A stretch of 17,352 nucleotides of DNA, from contig JH994079.1 in the NCBI GenBank assembly GCA_000316135.1, forward strand, positions 4,422 through 21,773. The letters are read 5' to 3'. The notes below the pieces were generated by a model. The model was not told the DNA's origin and did no database searches. It was given only the letters and a program-made list of their open reading frames with translations. The translations under genes and the position numbers were made by a program. The stretch is from Trachipleistophora hominis (taxonomy: Eukaryota > Microsporidia > Pleistophoridae). Positions 15,908 to 17,352 of the stretch are shown here, one piece after another (the stretch's first letter is position 1; the number at the start of each line of letters is the position of its first letter).

Positions 15908-17352
15908 AGTATCTTTGTTTCAAGTCTTTAATTTATTTGGGCTCTTGAATAGCCTTATCGGAATAACATCACTAAAATGGAAAAAATAAATTGGGAAGAA
16001 AACTATCGCTTCAAATTTGTAAATTTTGATAATAGAAACTACTAATTTAAACATAATATATGATACTTAATATATTTTACGCATCTATCGCTTCTGACAT
16101 TAAATAAATTGAAGCTACTCAAGCATTTATTCCGGTTGTTTTATTTTATTGTTAGCTTAATACCATCTATCGTATCAATAATTATATAATGTCTGTTATT
16201 ATTGGTTATTTTTATAACGCGCTGACAAATTATCATTGTATTTGGTATTTATGGCATATTGTCTTGCTGCCAAAACAATCTACTTACCTGATGAGGAAGG
16301 CTCATGGATCAATTCGAACCGCAAAAACTAATATAGTAATGGATAAAGGAGAAATTAAATTAAATCTATTTAACGCTCTTCCATACTACTACGGTTGTTA
16401 AATTACATTTATTCGGAACAAAGGAGAAACTCCCTTTCTTTCAACCATATCTATTGTTGATGTACTTTACTTGAAGTATGTTGTTATGCCTGCTATTCTA
16501 TCTCTATTTCATTTCAGTATAAGAGGTAAAAGCTATTATTAAAAGAATAATGGCAGTTAAAATGTTATTGCATAATATTTTTCATTTTATTTGGAATTTT
16601 GTTAAAAATGGAATAAAATTGTTTTAAATCTTGTTAGTTTGAAATATTGGCTTCAATGCGTTTATGTAATTTCGATTTCTATCTGATTGATATAAATATT
16701 TCATTTACGAATAAATAGGTGTTAAAGAACCTTCAAACCAGGAAATAAAGTATTTATCATCGTATCAATTATCGCTTTTAACTACTTATTTAAAACCAAT
16801 CACATTAATTACTTCAGTAAAATAAAACTTGAGTTTGTTATTTATTCTATTTTATCATTGTTTTATAAATTTGTTCATTGATTTTGTTTAGAGTCGTATT
16901 CCCGTGTTTTGCATTTAAATTCCAAAAATCTCCTTTATTATCATTCGCACATTTACAACACCAACATACTTTTTGAAGGGATGCCTTGATATCATCACTG
17001 CCTTTCCATCAGAGCTAGAAAATCAATCTTTTACGGGTTCTACTTTCTCGTTTGTGTGGTTGATAACTGCTGTTTAAAATATTTCAAGAAGAAAATGTGC
17101 ACTAACACTTAACTTTTTATTCATATTGAAATACGGCATACATTATATTTCCATACAAAAATTAAAAAATTTTTGCTAAGCAACCAACCTGTTTTAGTAT
17201 TTGTTCACTCATATGAATTTCCGGATGTAAAATTGCTTTATTATTTAACTTTCTTTTGTAAGAGAATTCTAGTTATCTGTTATTGCTACGTGTATGTTAA
17301 TATAGATTTCTACCGAAATCTAATTTCTTAGCTTTTATTGAAAACTAGCCGC
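15908..17352. other. AT-rich right end of the window
   Basis: Apart from a doubtful 70-codon ORF at 16189-16401 I see nothing but AT-rich DNA with long T and A runs. No tRNA, repeat array or recognisable gene fragment was found up to the window edge. Confidence 0.55.
16189..16401 (+). CDS. Doubtful small ORF
   Basis: Seventy codons with GC content above the flanks. The first 28 residues are rich in aromatic and aliphatic residues (a possible signal or membrane segment around YLWHIVLL) and the rest is polar. I recognise no family. ATTATATA directly precedes the ATG, too close for the TATA spacing seen at other genes here. It may be a small gene, the remnant of one, or chance. Confidence 0.22.
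   Translation: MSVIIGYFYNALTNYHCIWYLWHIVLLPKQSTYLMRKAHGSIRTAKTNIVMDKGEIKLNLFNALPYYYGC

Noticed and set aside
16278..16320. CTACTTACCTG followed by an ATGAG/CTCAT hairpin, resembling the 5' end and first stem of U1 snRNA
   Set aside because: Ten of eleven bases match the U1 5' end, but the downstream stem-loop sequence does not fit U1, no Sm site follows, and it lies in an open frame.
16285..16320. CTGATGA, the first core motif of a hammerhead ribozyme
   Set aside because: The required GAAA after stem II and the closing stems are missing; the same holds for CTGATGA near 15432.

Overview
The window looks like nuclear DNA of a reduced fungus-like eukaryote, most likely a microsporidian. I infer this from a shortened, intronless eRF1, a WD40 protein with a DUF2415-type C-terminus (a family I know mainly from fungi), very short promoter-to-ATG distances, and several small orphan membrane or secretory proteins. 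I cannot name the genus. Gene density is low for the group: about eight credible genes in 17 kb, separated by AT-rich spacers of up to 3.3 kb. No tRNA, rRNA, CRISPR array or complete transposon could be supported.

Layout: (1) 111-491 (+), a small type I membrane protein of unknown function. (2) 1262-3622 (+), a HEAT-repeat karyopherin that looks like an exportin, possibly exportin-T, interrupted by a low-complexity insert. (3) 4476-5468 (+), a WD40/DUF2415 protein. (4) 5469-8736, a gene desert: G-rich and C-free at first, then AT-rich. (5) 8737-9126 (+), a small single-pass membrane protein. (6) 9127-11387, a second AT-rich desert. (7) 11388-12527 (+), eRF1 without the usual C-domain minidomain. 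(8) 12528-13921, AT-rich with three tandem-repeat blocks. (9) 13922-14359 (+), a divergent D-aminoacyl-tRNA deacylase. (10) 15521-15907 (-), a small basic protein with a hydrophobic N-terminus. (11) 16189-16401 (+), a doubtful small ORF. The recognised genes serve translation and its quality control (eRF1, DTD) and nuclear transport (karyopherin). There is no operon structure; each gene seems to be its own transcription unit.

The most striking feature is strand composition. The conserved genes run from a C-rich, almost G-free 5' flank to a G-rich, almost C-free 3' flank, and the skew drifts from C to G inside the coding sequences too. The pattern resets between the karyopherin and the WD40 gene. 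It also appears to reset inside the karyopherin ORF, at its low-complexity insert, which therefore resembles a miniature intergenic region held in frame. Other points of interest are equal TATA-to-ATG spacing for the WD40 gene and eRF1 (which fixes the eRF1 start), a shared 3'-end element, a perfect palindrome holding two ACGCGT boxes, and tandem repeats at both ends of the DTD gene.
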